Origin: Candidatus Poseidoniaceae archaeon | Lineage (GTDB): Archaea > Thermoplasmatota > Poseidoniia > Poseidoniales > Poseidoniaceae | Length of the DNA: 39,734 bases | Assembly: GCA_030747785.1 (NCBI GenBank) | Contig: JASLKC010000006.1 | Coordinates: 1-39,734 of the forward strand | Reading direction: 5' to 3' | In this document: positions 32,604 through 39,734 of the stretch, in pieces | How positions within the stretch are numbered: the stretch's first letter is position 1 | Layout of the letters: the number at the start of each line of letters is the position of its first letter | Notes under the pieces: model-generated | Seen by the model: the letters and a program-made list of their open reading frames with translations, nothing else | Told to the model about the DNA's origin: nothing | The model's database searches: none | Translations under genes and position numbers: made by a program

Positions 32604-33449
32604 TTGAGTCTATTAGCCCGAGGTGGGCTACTGCCCGTTTTGACACCAACTCTGATGGGTATTGGTTTCATCACGGTAGGAAGTTTAGTCAATCCACTTG
32701 GGGGAATCGCTCCAGGACTTGGAATACTTATGCTGCTCATTGCAGTATTTTTCGCCAATTTTTGGCGAGACCCAGACCGACCTATTCCTCGTGATGAAGG
32801 CGTAATAGTTTCACCAGCCGATGGCCATGTGATGTTCGCACGCAGAGAGCGCGCCACAGGCCGCAGACCTTCTAAGGCCGAAATGGCTGAGGCTGAAGAG
32901 GATGAATTCACAGGAACATGGCACCCCGAAGCATGCAAAGAGATTCTGTCCTTTGAAACCGAACAACGCTTTGAAGCAGTTCCCGAAGGTGAAGAATCCA
33001 AAGACGATGTTTGGCGAATTGCTGTATTCATGTCTCCAATGGATGTCCATGTTAACCGCTCTCCAATCGCTGGAGAAATTATCAGGATGGAACACCGTAC
33101 TGGCAAGGGAAGGCGTAGAGGCCCATTCTTGGCCGCTTACCGTAAGGAGAGCGAATTCAACGAGCGAGTTCGCTCATTATTCAAGCGAGCAGATGGATTG
33201 ATTATCGAAGTCATGCAAATCTCGGGAGCATTAGCCAGAACAATCATCCCTTGGGTTTCAGAGGGAGCCACGATGAGGAGAGGGGAGCGCTTCGGCATGA
33301 TTCGGCTCGGTAGCCGAGTCGATGTGCGAGTTCCTGCAGCGCAATTCGAAGTCAGCGTTATTTCTGCAGAGGACGGCGACTCCAACCATCCAAAGGGTGA
33401 ATTTGTCAAGGCGGGATCGACAATTCTGTACAGAGAGGTGAAAGAATGA
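32604..33449 (+). CDS. asd: Archaetidylserine decarboxylase (phosphatidylserine decarboxylase family)
   Basis: A pyruvoyl-dependent decarboxylase that converts archaetidylserine to archaetidylethanolamine in archaeal lipid synthesis. Two N-terminal membrane helices (about 8-55) end in FWRDPDRPIPRDEGVIVSPADGHV, the family's opening signature. VFMSPMDVHVNRSPIAGEI holds the conserved histidine, and RLGSRVDV near residue 235 is the self-cleavage motif whose Ser becomes the pyruvoyl group. A charged insertion of about 45 residues after the PADGHV motif (EMAEAEEDEFTGTWHPE) is unusual. Translation starts at a TTG preceded by GAGGTG five bases upstream. It follows the coiled-coil gene by nine bases and overlaps the next gene as ATGA, so these three are probably one unit. 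Confidence 0.9.
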   Translation: MSLLARGGLLPVLTPTLMGIGFITVGSLVNPLGGIAPGLGILMLLIAVFFANFWRDPDRPIPRDEGVIVSPADGHVMFARRERATGRRPSKAEMAEAEEDEFTGTWHPEACKEILSFETEQRFEAVPEGEESKDDVWRIAVFMSPMDVHVNRSPIAGEIIRMEHRTGKGRRRGPFLAAYRKESEFNERVRSLFKRADGLIIEVMQISGALARTIIPWVSEGATMRRGERFGMIRLGSRVDVRVPAAQFEVSVISAEDGDSNHPKGEFVKAGSTILYREVKE

Positions 33450-34498
33450 GAAAAGAAGTATTACCAATATTTTTGACCATCATATTCATTTTACCTTATG
33501 GTTACTATTTTGCTGGAAACCAAGTCTATGCGATTGTAGCAGATACCAATCACGACTGCTGGGGAAATTTTGACCAGAATACGCCAGAAGAATTTGCTCC
33601 ACTTCGACATGAAGTTCCACTTTCCAATGCGACTTATCAAGAGAATATTACGACTAATATCATGGACGGTCTTTCCCAATATTGGTGGCCGAGTCACGAA
33701 TCAGCAATTATTGAGGTCGAAGGTTTAGCCCTCTCAGCATGGTATTACAAACAGCCTGAGCCGAATGAATCGATGCCTTGGGTTATTTTCGTTCATGGAA
33801 TTAGAGGATGCAAAGCAGGTGGTTCAATTCTTCTACCAGCAGGGATGTTAATCGATGCTGGATACAATGTAATTGCATTTGATATGCGAGACCATGGCGA
33901 GTCCGATGTCGAAGATGGCTTTGTATCGGCGGGACAGAAAGAGTGGCGAGATGTAGTCGCTGTTCATGATTGGCTAATAGAAAACCAAAGTGCCGAAGAA
34001 GGGCAAATCGGATTATTTGGTACTTCGATGGGAGCGGGAACCGCAGCCATTACTTTCGCCCAGGACTCTCGAATTCAAGTTGCATGGCTTGACTCTCCAT
34101 TCTCTGATATGGGTAAAATAATCGAAGAGGAACTCGAATTCCAAGGTCTTCCAACCTTCCTTGGTGGGGCAGGAATATTTGCGGGTAAAATTCAGACAGG
34201 CGAAGATCTCACAGCCCTTTCGCCATTAGACGCCGCTACTGAAATCGGCGACCGTCACATGTACGTAGTTCACGGGACCTTTGACGGTAGAGTGAAGGTT
34301 CACCATGGACAGAGTATGTGTGATGAAGCCTTAGAGCACGGCGTCGAAGGAAATGTTGAGTGTTGGATAAAGGATTCAAGAATTATCTACAATGTCGAAG
34401 GTGAGAATGAGACCGATGAGCACGTCACCCTGATGTTAACCGATACCGACGAGTACGAACAGCGTCTAATCGCCTTTTTCGACAAATCATTTGCTTGA
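33446..34498 (+). CDS. Membrane-anchored alpha/beta hydrolase
   Basis: A 350-residue hydrolase with an N-terminal hydrophobic helix (VLPIFLTIIFILPYGYYFAG) acting as an uncleaved signal or anchor. The oxyanion motif is FVHGIRGCKAGG, the nucleophile elbow GLFGTSMGAG (Ser about 197), the acid probably the Asp in VVHGTFDGRV and the base His in ETDEHVTLM near 328. FDMRDHGESD is the usual strand-loop before the nucleophile. The family includes lipases, acyltransferases and peptidases; nothing in the sequence fixes the substrate. It overlaps the lipid decarboxylase gene by four bases (ATGA), hinting at a role in envelope or lipid metabolism, by context only. Confidence 0.85.
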   Translation: MRKEVLPIFLTIIFILPYGYYFAGNQVYAIVADTNHDCWGNFDQNTPEEFAPLRHEVPLSNATYQENITTNIMDGLSQYWWPSHESAIIEVEGLALSAWYYKQPEPNESMPWVIFVHGIRGCKAGGSILLPAGMLIDAGYNVIAFDMRDHGESDVEDGFVSAGQKEWRDVVAVHDWLIENQSAEEGQIGLFGTSMGAGTAAITFAQDSRIQVAWLDSPFSDMGKIIEEELEFQGLPTFLGGAGIFAGKIQTGEDLTALSPLDAATEIGDRHMYVVHGTFDGRVKVHHGQSMCDEALEHGVEGNVECWIKDSRIIYNVEGENETDEHVTLMLTDTDEYEQRLIAFFDKSFA

Positions 34499-34504
34499 GC
34501 GAGG

Positions 34505-34534
34505 ATTAAACACGCGAGGCCAGACGCGAGGCCA
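34505..34534 (+). promoter_or_regulatory. TATA-like box and tandem 11-mer before a probably leaderless radical SAM gene
   Basis: ATTAAAC at 34505-34511 is centred 26 bases before the ATG at 34534, the spacing of a leaderless archaeal gene. Between them ACGCGAGGCCA is repeated exactly (34512-34522 and 34524-34534), the second copy ending in the A of the start codon. The only GAGG close to the ATG is two bases away, too near to act as a normal ribosome-binding site. Confidence 0.4.
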
Positions 34535-35697
34535 TGGCGGATGGTCTTACCATGGTCGGCACGGCGGATAAACGCCCTGCTAAAATCCATGATTTAGTCA
34601 AGGCGCCAGCTAATACTCCTTGGGCGATTGAGAAACAACAATCCTGGGATGCAAAGGACCCCGCTACAGTTTACTATACCCCAGAGACATTGGCAGATGG
34701 TACTCCCACAACCGCTCTTACGGTAATCTTGCGAACCAAAGGTTGCCACTGGTGGTGGAGTAGCGGTTGTACATTCTGTGGTTATTTCAACGATACTAGA
34801 GACGATGTCACTAGTGCAGACCTCCATTCACAATGGGAGAAATCCTTAGCACGATTTGATGATTTTGAAACTATGGGCATGGTCAAAGTCTACACTTCGG
34901 GAAGTTTGCTTGAGGACCGAGAAATCCCGGTTGATTTTCAGGAGCGTGTTTTACGCGACTGCCATGAAATGGGCAAAGAACTCGTCGTAGAAAGTCGTAC
35001 TGAACAACTCACTGTTGAGAAACTTGAGTGGGCAACATCGATCAATCCAAAATTTTCGGTTGCTATCGGTCTCGAAGCTTATGACGATGAGGTATTGCGA
35101 TTCCATGTTAACAAAGGCTTCAGTATCAAGAGTTGGGATAGAGCAGTAGCCAACCTGCGCCAATTCAACTTGCGTGTCAAGACCTATCTGATGTTCAAAC
35201 CACCATTCATGAGTGAGGGCGACGCTCTTACCCATGGAGCAAAGTGGATCAGAGATGTTGCTGAGAGAAGTGATGAAATCAGTGTGAACCCGATGAATAT
35301 CCAAAGGGGCACAGTCATCGATCGCCTATTCAGGGCAGATGAATATCGCCCTCCTTGGCTTTGGTCATTGATTCAATTAATCCATGATGTTCATTCATTT
35401 ATCCATCCGACCAATAGTGGAAATGGTGCAGCGGACCAAGTATGCCGCCTCATCATTCATCCAACTGCTGGAGGCAAGGTTCGAGGCGCACATAATTGCG
35501 GCGCTTGTGATAGTGAAGTTGTAGCAGCAATCGAGCGCTATTCAGTTAGCGGAGACATTCATGAATTGGACGGATTGGAGTGTTCTTGCCAGAAGATTTG
35601 GAAGAAGGAAATCCAACTCGATGGCAGCGTACCAGTGCCCCTTGGAGTAGGTAAGTCACGACGCGGAGATGCGCTCAGTCATCTTCGCTCACCCTGA
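34534..35697 (+). CDS. raSEA: Archaeosine-biosynthesis-type radical SAM protein (RaSEA family)
   Basis: A 387-residue radical SAM enzyme. The [4Fe-4S] cysteines are C71, C79 and C82 (CX7CX2C, in TKGCHWWWSSGCTFCGYFND), and a TIM-barrel half follows: KVYTSGSLLEDREIP, LVVESRTEQLTVEKL, SVAIGLEAYDDEVL, KTYLMFKPPFMSEGDAL and SVNPMNIQRGTVIDRLF. This matches the RaSEA/TIGR01210 group, which with ArcS completes archaeosine (G+) at tRNA position 15 from a lysine-modified preQ0 intermediate. The C-terminal HNCGACDSEVV and LDGLECSCQKIW add further cysteines. Length is normal. The arcS partner is not in the window. The assignment rests on remembered motifs, not a search. Confidence 0.83.
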   Translation: MADGLTMVGTADKRPAKIHDLVKAPANTPWAIEKQQSWDAKDPATVYYTPETLADGTPTTALTVILRTKGCHWWWSSGCTFCGYFNDTRDDVTSADLHSQWEKSLARFDDFETMGMVKVYTSGSLLEDREIPVDFQERVLRDCHEMGKELVVESRTEQLTVEKLEWATSINPKFSVAIGLEAYDDEVLRFHVNKGFSIKSWDRAVANLRQFNLRVKTYLMFKPPFMSEGDALTHGAKWIRDVAERSDEISVNPMNIQRGTVIDRLFRADEYRPPWLWSLIQLIHDVHSFIHPTNSGNGAADQVCRLIIHPTAGGKVRGAHNCGACDSEVVAAIERYSVSGDIHELDGLECSCQKIWKKEIQLDGSVPVPLGVGKSRRGDALSHLRSP

Positions 35698-35707
35698 CCC
35701 TTTCAGT

Positions 35708-35770
35708 GGTCAATGTTTATGACCGCGTTTCAGGTGGACGGACTGACCCCTACGGGGTCAAGGTGATATC
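35708..35770 (+). promoter_or_regulatory. Promoter, upstream dyad and short hairpin leader of the two-helix membrane protein gene
   Basis: TTTAT (35716-35720) lies inside a dyad GGTCA-7 bases-TGACC (35708-35724). Its centre is 26 bases before TGACCCC-TAC-GGGGTCA (35744-35760), a perfect 7-bp hairpin, followed by AGGTGATATC and the ATG at 35771. The leader would be 27 bases. The dyad over the TATA box could be a repressor site. Confidence 0.5.
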
Positions 35771-36043
35771 ATGTCGAATAATACAATCTTACCTGACGTA
35801 ACAGAAGGCGTTGCAGAACCTGCTTCTTCGCGAATCATTATTGTGATTCTGTGTGTAGGCTTAGTAGGCCTACTTGCAATGTTTAGTAACATCTTCGGAT
35901 GGGACTCACTTCCACTAATTTCAGAAATCATTCCTTTGATGGGCAACCTCGGTGGCTCTGGAATCTGGTACTATCTAATCGGCATCCTCGTCGGCTGTGG
36001 AATGCTTGTGGCTAACATGATTGGAGGAGTCCTTTCGGACTAA
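35771..36043 (+). CDS. Small two-helix membrane protein of unknown function
   Basis: A 90-residue protein that I do not recognise. It has a short polar N-terminus and two hydrophobic helices, IIIVILCVGLVGLLAMF at about 23-39 and WYYLIGILVGCGMLVANMIG at about 66-85, joined by an apolar loop with a conserved-looking GWDSLPLISEI. A GGTG ribosome-binding site sits five bases before the ATG, just after a hairpin. Only 13 bases separate it from the next gene, a large 13-helix membrane protein, whose GGAGGTG begins right after this stop. It is probably a small subunit of a complex with that protein, by context only. Confidence 0.75.
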   Translation: MSNNTILPDVTEGVAEPASSRIIIVILCVGLVGLLAMFSNIFGWDSLPLISEIIPLMGNLGGSGIWYYLIGILVGCGMLVANMIGGVLSD

Positions 36044-36056
36044 GGAGGTGTGATGC

Positions 36057-38213
36057 ATGGATACAGTATCAGTAACCGTCCTTCTACTCGTCCTCTATCT
36101 TGGAGGAATTTCCAACTACACTCAGAAAGGCCTGGGTACAATGGGAGCACCTTTTCAGCAATTGGGAATGTTCCTACTGAACAAGGCACCTGCAGGCGTT
36201 GTCGACCTCTTCAACGATGAAGATGGTCGTGGTTCTCGCACTTGGATGCAGTTCGGAATAATCTGGCTAGTAATCGCTGGAGTTCTCGGATTCCTCCGTG
36301 CTTGGCACGTTTATGACCCGGCAGCTCTCGACTCTCTATCCAATATTGGATGGGCTTGGGACGACGGCTCCTCAATGGATAGTGCAATTGCGTCTACACT
36401 CAAAACCGCTCTACTCTACATCCTCGTTGGAGGCGGATTAGTAGCACACTCTCGTGCATGTGGTGGCAGACTCGCTAGCGAGTCCAATGCTTCGATGGTA
36501 GCAATGCTCCTCACCACTGTACCGCTGGTCTTCCTGCTAATTGACTTCCTTACATCCTTAGTTGGTATCGATGCTTCAATGGTCTTCACGGTCCTTGGAA
36601 TTGTAGTAAAGGTTGCACTCTGGTCGATGATGCTAGTCAACATCTTCATCACCTCGTCCAATCGAGAAGGGCCGGTCAGCGTTCCAAGTTGGTTCTTGCT
36701 CCTTGGCCTTTCCACCTATGTTTTCGGAACCATTGGCTCCTCTCTCGGAGAAGCACTGGGCTGGACTCAGACCACTTGGATCTGCGATGTCCTAGTCGAT
36801 GGCTGGGCTCCTCTAGCACTGATGTTCGCTGTAGGATACCATGTACTATCTTCGGTTACCAAAGGCCCAATCTGGTCTGGAAGCCTTACGAAAGCGAGCA
36901 TGTTCTTGCTCTTCTTGACCATCCCTCCATTCTTGCTAATGCCAACCGATAGCGATGGAACCCTCTTGAGGAATCTCGCTGCTATTCTGGTAACTTTGGG
37001 AATGCTTCCAGTTCTTGCAGGTGCAATCAACATGATTGCAACCATGCGCAATGATACCTCAGCAGTCGTGAAGAGCCCTGGTGCTCTTGCAGTTGCAGCA
37101 GCAGCCTTCCTCCTTCCTCTATACGTGATTCTGTCCTTCTTCTTTGGACTCAATGTGATGGTAGGAGATGGTAGCATGAGTACTCTTGCTAGCCACATGG
37201 ATTCTTCGTACCTCTACACAATCGGCGGATTATTCGCTCTTGGTGCATTATTCCATTCCTACCCACTTGCTGCTTCTCGTGACCTTGCAGGAAATAGCTC
37301 GAACTGGGCTGTTTGGCTCGTTATTATCGGCGGTGTATCCTACACCGCAATCGGAATCATGGCTGGATGGGTTAGCGATGTTACCGTTGGACTAGAAGAT
37401 ACAGATGGCGTAATAGACGCTGCAGCACAACTCAACTTGATCGGTGCAGTCGCATTCTATGCAATTACCATTGGATTCATCATTGCAGCAAATACCGTTG
37501 TTCGCACATTGTTAGTAGGCACTCCTCGTGCCGCAGCAGCAGGTGGTTCCAGCGATATCTCGACCTATGGTTTGGTCGAAGGCTCAACCAGTATTCGTGA
37601 ACTACTTGGCCGTGGAGTCGGACTCGACACCACTCTTGTAATTGGAGAATCAGAAGATGAGAGCGAAGGTGGATACACCGTTATCGACGTCTCTTCTGAA
37701 CTCCACAATGATTCCGTCGATGAGTTCCCGGTAAAGTTCGATGCAGACCTTGTAGCACTAACCGAGTGGCTATGCTCACGTGGTACTACCACAGCACAAT
37801 TCTTCGCATGGGCAGATGTTGATGTTAGTGGCGAAATCGACCACTATGAATTCTCAAACGCACTACGCATCGCTGACATCGCAGACCTACCTCCGTGGGA
37901 CCTCGGCAAGTTGGTCGATGTCATGGATATCAACGGTGATGGACGTCTAAACCTTCCAGAGTTAGACATCGCTCTACTCAACATCCGTAACACCCTCGGA
38001 ATCGAATTCAAGGCGAATGAAGCACCAGAGGCTCCAGCAGCACCAGAAGCAACAGAAGCAACAGATGATGATGACTCCGAAGAAGTGGACAAGCCATCAG
38101 ACGCCGCACTAGGCAAGATGAAGAAAGCAGAACTCGTTGAACTCGCTGAGTCCATGGGCCTCGATGCAAAGGGAACCAAAGCGGTCCTCGTCGAGCGAAT
38201 TTCCAAGGCGTGA
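36057..38213 (+). CDS. Polytopic membrane protein resembling heme-copper oxidase subunit I without metal ligands, with C-terminal EF-hands and SAP motif
   Basis: A 718-residue protein with about 13 hydrophobic helices over residues 3-490. The stretch CDVLVDGWAPLALMFAVGYH, then VLSSVTKGPIWSGSLTKASM, and the later LYTIGGLFALGALFHSYPLA resemble the helix pattern of cbb3/NorB-type oxidase subunit I, but the His-His and helix X histidines are missing; only H84, H131, H262, H380 and H400 occur in the membrane part, in unrelated positions. The soluble tail has two EF-hand loops (DVDVSGEIDHYE 587-598; DINGDGRLNLPE 624-635), an acidic Ala/Glu linker and MKKAELVELAESMGLDAKG-type SAP residues at the end. 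GGAGGTG precedes the ATG. Membrane, EF-hand and SAP parts are clear; oxidase ancestry is a guess. Confidence 0.7.
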   Translation: MDTVSVTVLLLVLYLGGISNYTQKGLGTMGAPFQQLGMFLLNKAPAGVVDLFNDEDGRGSRTWMQFGIIWLVIAGVLGFLRAWHVYDPAALDSLSNIGWAWDDGSSMDSAIASTLKTALLYILVGGGLVAHSRACGGRLASESNASMVAMLLTTVPLVFLLIDFLTSLVGIDASMVFTVLGIVVKVALWSMMLVNIFITSSNREGPVSVPSWFLLLGLSTYVFGTIGSSLGEALGWTQTTWICDVLVDGWAPLALMFAVGYHVLSSVTKGPIWSGSLTKASMFLLFLTIPPFLLMPTDSDGTLLRNLAAILVTLGMLPVLAGAINMIATMRNDTSAVVKSPGALAVAAAAFLLPLYVILSFFFGLNVMVGDGSMSTLASHMDSSYLYTIGGLFALGALFHSYPLAASRDLAGNSSNWAVWLVIIGGVSYTAIGIMAGWVSDVTVGLEDTDGVIDAAAQLNLIGAVAFYAITIGFIIAANTVVRTLLVGTPRAAAAGGSSDISTYGLVEGSTSIRELLGRGVGLDTTLVIGESEDESEGGYTVIDVSSELHNDSVDEFPVKFDADLVALTEWLCSRGTTTAQFFAWADVDVSGEIDHYEFSNALRIADIADLPPWDLGKLVDVMDINGDGRLNLPELDIALLNIRNTLGIEFKANEAPEAPAAPEATEATDDDDSEEVDKPSDAALGKMKKAELVELAESMGLDAKGTKAVLVERISKA

Positions 38214-38219
38214 TGATGG

Positions 38220-39494
38220 ATGCGCATAGGTTTGGTCGGCAAGCCGAATGTCGGCAAATCGACCTTCTATTCAGCAGCAACTCTCGCTAAAGTCGATATT
38301 GCAAATTATCCGTTCTGTACGATAGATCCCAACGTTGGAGTCGCTTTCCTCGCCGCACCACAACCATGCCCCTGTAAGGACCTCAGAGAACGCTTTGAGG
38401 CCGATGGACGTATGGAGCCAGTCAGTGATGATGATGCTCGCAAGGGCAGCATCTGCGAGCCACGCACAGGTTCGTGCATTGGCCACGTCCGTCTTGTGCC
38501 AACTTTCCTTGTCGATGTGGCAGGATTGGTTCCAGGTGCAAGTGAAGGCAGAGGTAGAGGCAATGCATTCCTTAGCGACCTAGCGAATTGCGATGCTCTA
38601 ATCCAAGTTGTAGATGCAGCTGGATTGACCGATATTGAAGGCAATCCCATTGCCGCAGTAGATGATGTAGAATCCTCACTCAAACAAGAAGTAGAATTCC
38701 TAACCGATGAATTAGATGCCTGGATTGGCGGTCTACTTCGAGATGGTTGGAGCCGTGGTGCGCGCAGAGTCCAAGCCGAAGGTGACAAGGGATTCACCTC
38801 ATTCTTACATGAGCGATTTACCGGCTTAGGTGCTACACTTGGCCATGTATTAGGCGCAATAGATGCATTCCGTAATCAATGGGGAGATGTCGATACACCT
38901 TGGATGTGGGAAGAGATGCGCATAGATTCTCTCGCCTTGCATCTAAGGAGCCAATTATTCCCAATCCATATTGCAGCAAATAAGGCCGACTCAGCCAAAG
39001 GCACTCCTTGGAGCGCCATTTCCTCCAATGGAATGGTCGTGCCAACAATGGCTGACTTCGAGTTAGCCCTACGCAGGGCTGCACAAGGAGATATGATCGA
39101 CTACAGTCCAGGTTCAGATAGTTTCGAAGTTGCCGAAGGAGCAAATCTCAACCCTGCTCAAGAAAACGCCCTCAACGCGATGAAAGACAAGCTTTCAGCA
39201 TCAGGAGGCACCGGTGTCGCAACTCTCCTCAGTGAAGTCCTATTCAATGCACTCGCGCACGTAGTAGTCTACCCAGTAGCCGATGAAGGTTCATGGAAAG
39301 ATAACGATGGCAAAATCCTCCCCGATGCCTTCGTAGTTCCAAATGGCATCGAGGCCAAGGCTCTAGCCTACAAGGTTCACAGTGATCTCGGTGATTGCTT
39401 CATTCGTGCAGTTGATGCAAGGACAAGGAGAATTGTTGGGGCGGAGCACGAATGCAAGGATAATGATGTCATCAAAATCCATGCAAAATCCTAA
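38220..39494 (+). CDS. ychF: YchF/Ola1-family GTPase with TGS domain
   Basis: An Obg-related translation-associated NTPase of 424 residues. The P-loop GLVGKPNVGKST starts at residue 4, followed by NYPFCTIDPNVGVAF, the G3 motif VDVAGLVPGASEGRGRGNAF and the G4 motif NKAD; the C-terminal domain (VVYPVADE onward to IKIHAKS) is a TGS domain. A Cys-containing insertion (CPCKDLRERF, CEPRTGSCIGH) after the switch I region is typical of archaeal members. YchF proteins bind ribosomes and often prefer ATP. The ATG at 38220 lies seven bases after the preceding stop, without a strong ribosome-binding site. It is separate in function from its neighbours. Confidence 0.93.
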   Translation: MRIGLVGKPNVGKSTFYSAATLAKVDIANYPFCTIDPNVGVAFLAAPQPCPCKDLRERFEADGRMEPVSDDDARKGSICEPRTGSCIGHVRLVPTFLVDVAGLVPGASEGRGRGNAFLSDLANCDALIQVVDAAGLTDIEGNPIAAVDDVESSLKQEVEFLTDELDAWIGGLLRDGWSRGARRVQAEGDKGFTSFLHERFTGLGATLGHVLGAIDAFRNQWGDVDTPWMWEEMRIDSLALHLRSQLFPIHIAANKADSAKGTPWSAISSNGMVVPTMADFELALRRAAQGDMIDYSPGSDSFEVAEGANLNPAQENALNAMKDKLSASGGTGVATLLSEVLFNALAHVVVYPVADEGSWKDNDGKILPDAFVVPNGIEAKALAYKVHSDLGDCFIRAVDARTRRIVGAEHECKDNDVIKIHAKS

Positions 39495-39520
39495 CTCTAA
39501 TGCTTATTGAATTAGCAGCA

Positions 39521-39734
39521 TCATTTGCCAGTAGGGAATATTGTATTGAGGTCAATATTTCTGATTTTTTCGACTCTGTCTCCCCAATCATCTCTTTCAC
39601 ACAGTGGTCTTAACCATCTTTCACACCACATTTCGACTATTTCGTTTACTGCAGGAAGGGGTGCAACAGGCTTGAACTTGGTATCGATTCCAAGTAGGAA
39701 ACGAACTGAATTTCGGTCCAATAATCCAATGTGA
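39521..39734 (-). CDS. C-terminal part of an unrecognised protein, truncated by the window edge
   Basis: The minus-strand frame is open to the window edge, giving at least 71 codons, and ends at TGA-type stop 39521. The visible tail is tryptophan- and charge-rich (EIVEMWCERWLRPLCERDD, then RVEKIRNIDLNTIF). I do not recognise a family. The frame has protein-like composition and faces the convergent ychF gene at 26 bases, which fits a real gene, but a chance frame cannot be excluded from this fragment. Confidence 0.5.
   Translation of the reverse strand, partial: HIGLLDRNSVRFLLGIDTKFKPVAPLPAVNEIVEMWCERWLRPLCERDDWGDRVEKIRNIDLNTIFPTGK

Noticed and set aside
1-39734. CRISPR array, insertion sequences, prophage or toxin-antitoxin genes
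   Set aside because: No regularly spaced direct repeats, transposase or integrase motifs or phage structural genes were seen; gene content is housekeeping plus transport.
1-39734. tRNA or rRNA genes in gaps
   Set aside because: All gaps are under 200 bases and none shows a T-loop GGTTCRA pattern with a matching acceptor stem; the GGTTCAAG at 20997-21004 belongs to a simple palindrome.

Overview
The window looks like a compact archaeal chromosome segment, most likely a planktonic euryarchaeon of the Marine Group II (Poseidoniales) type. Archaeal markers are an MCM helicase, GatE (the archaeal Glu-tRNA(Gln) amidotransferase subunit), two Pth2-type peptidyl-tRNA hydrolases, Trm1, an archaetidylserine-decarboxylase-like enzyme, a RaSEA-type radical SAM protein (archaeosine pathway), a PAC2-family protein and a PGF-CTERM-like tail on a surface protein. 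The lineage is inferred from this gene mix, not from a marker phylogeny. Genes are packed tightly, with ATGA/TGATG overlaps, convergent 3' overlaps and almost no intergenic space. I see no gene-free stretch over 300 bases, no rRNA, tRNA, CRISPR array, insertion sequence or prophage.

Layout. 1-0.5 kb: 3' end of a PAC2-family gene. 0.5-3.9 kb, minus: esterase > purM > trm1. 4.05-12.35 kb, plus: a long run mcm > gatE > PQQ-propeller/DUF4430 surface protein > ECF-type S component > pth2 > second pth2 > threonine aldolase. 12.3-19.9 kb, minus: a branched-chain-amino-acid-type ABC importer made of a duplicated substrate-binding protein, a fused LivH-LivM permease, LivG with an added membrane domain, and LivF. 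20.0-21.0 kb, minus: secreted thioredoxin-fold protein. 21.0-29.6 kb, plus: two large overlapping genes forming an AddAB/RecBCD-like helicase-nuclease, both with four-cysteine Fe-S signatures. 29.5-31.6 kb: divergent SAM methyltransferase and M20 peptidase. 31.7-39.5 kb, plus: coiled-coil/EF-hand protein, archaetidylserine decarboxylase, alpha/beta hydrolase, RaSEA, a small two-helix membrane protein, a 13-helix membrane protein ending in paired EF-hands and a SAP motif, and YchF GTPase. A partial minus-strand gene closes the window.

The most interesting items are: (1) the bacterial-style AddAB pair in an archaeal setting, with Fe-S signatures in both subunits; (2) the membrane protein at 36.06-38.21 kb, which resembles a heme-copper oxidase subunit I that has lost its metal-binding histidines and gained EF-hands plus a SAP motif; (3) three genes (17.5-19.9, 31.7, 35.8 kb) with the same promoter design, a TATA-like box 26-27 nt upstream of a small perfect hairpin that would form the very 5' end of a 24-27 nt leader, followed directly by the ribosome-binding site; (4) the duplicated and fused ABC importer with a run of intergenic hairpins after its binding-protein gene; (5) the tandem, diverged pth2 pair; and (6) a DUF4430-type surface protein paired with an ECF S component, suggesting vitamin (perhaps cobalamin) uptake. 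All distances and motif positions were read by eye; no searches or structure predictions were run.
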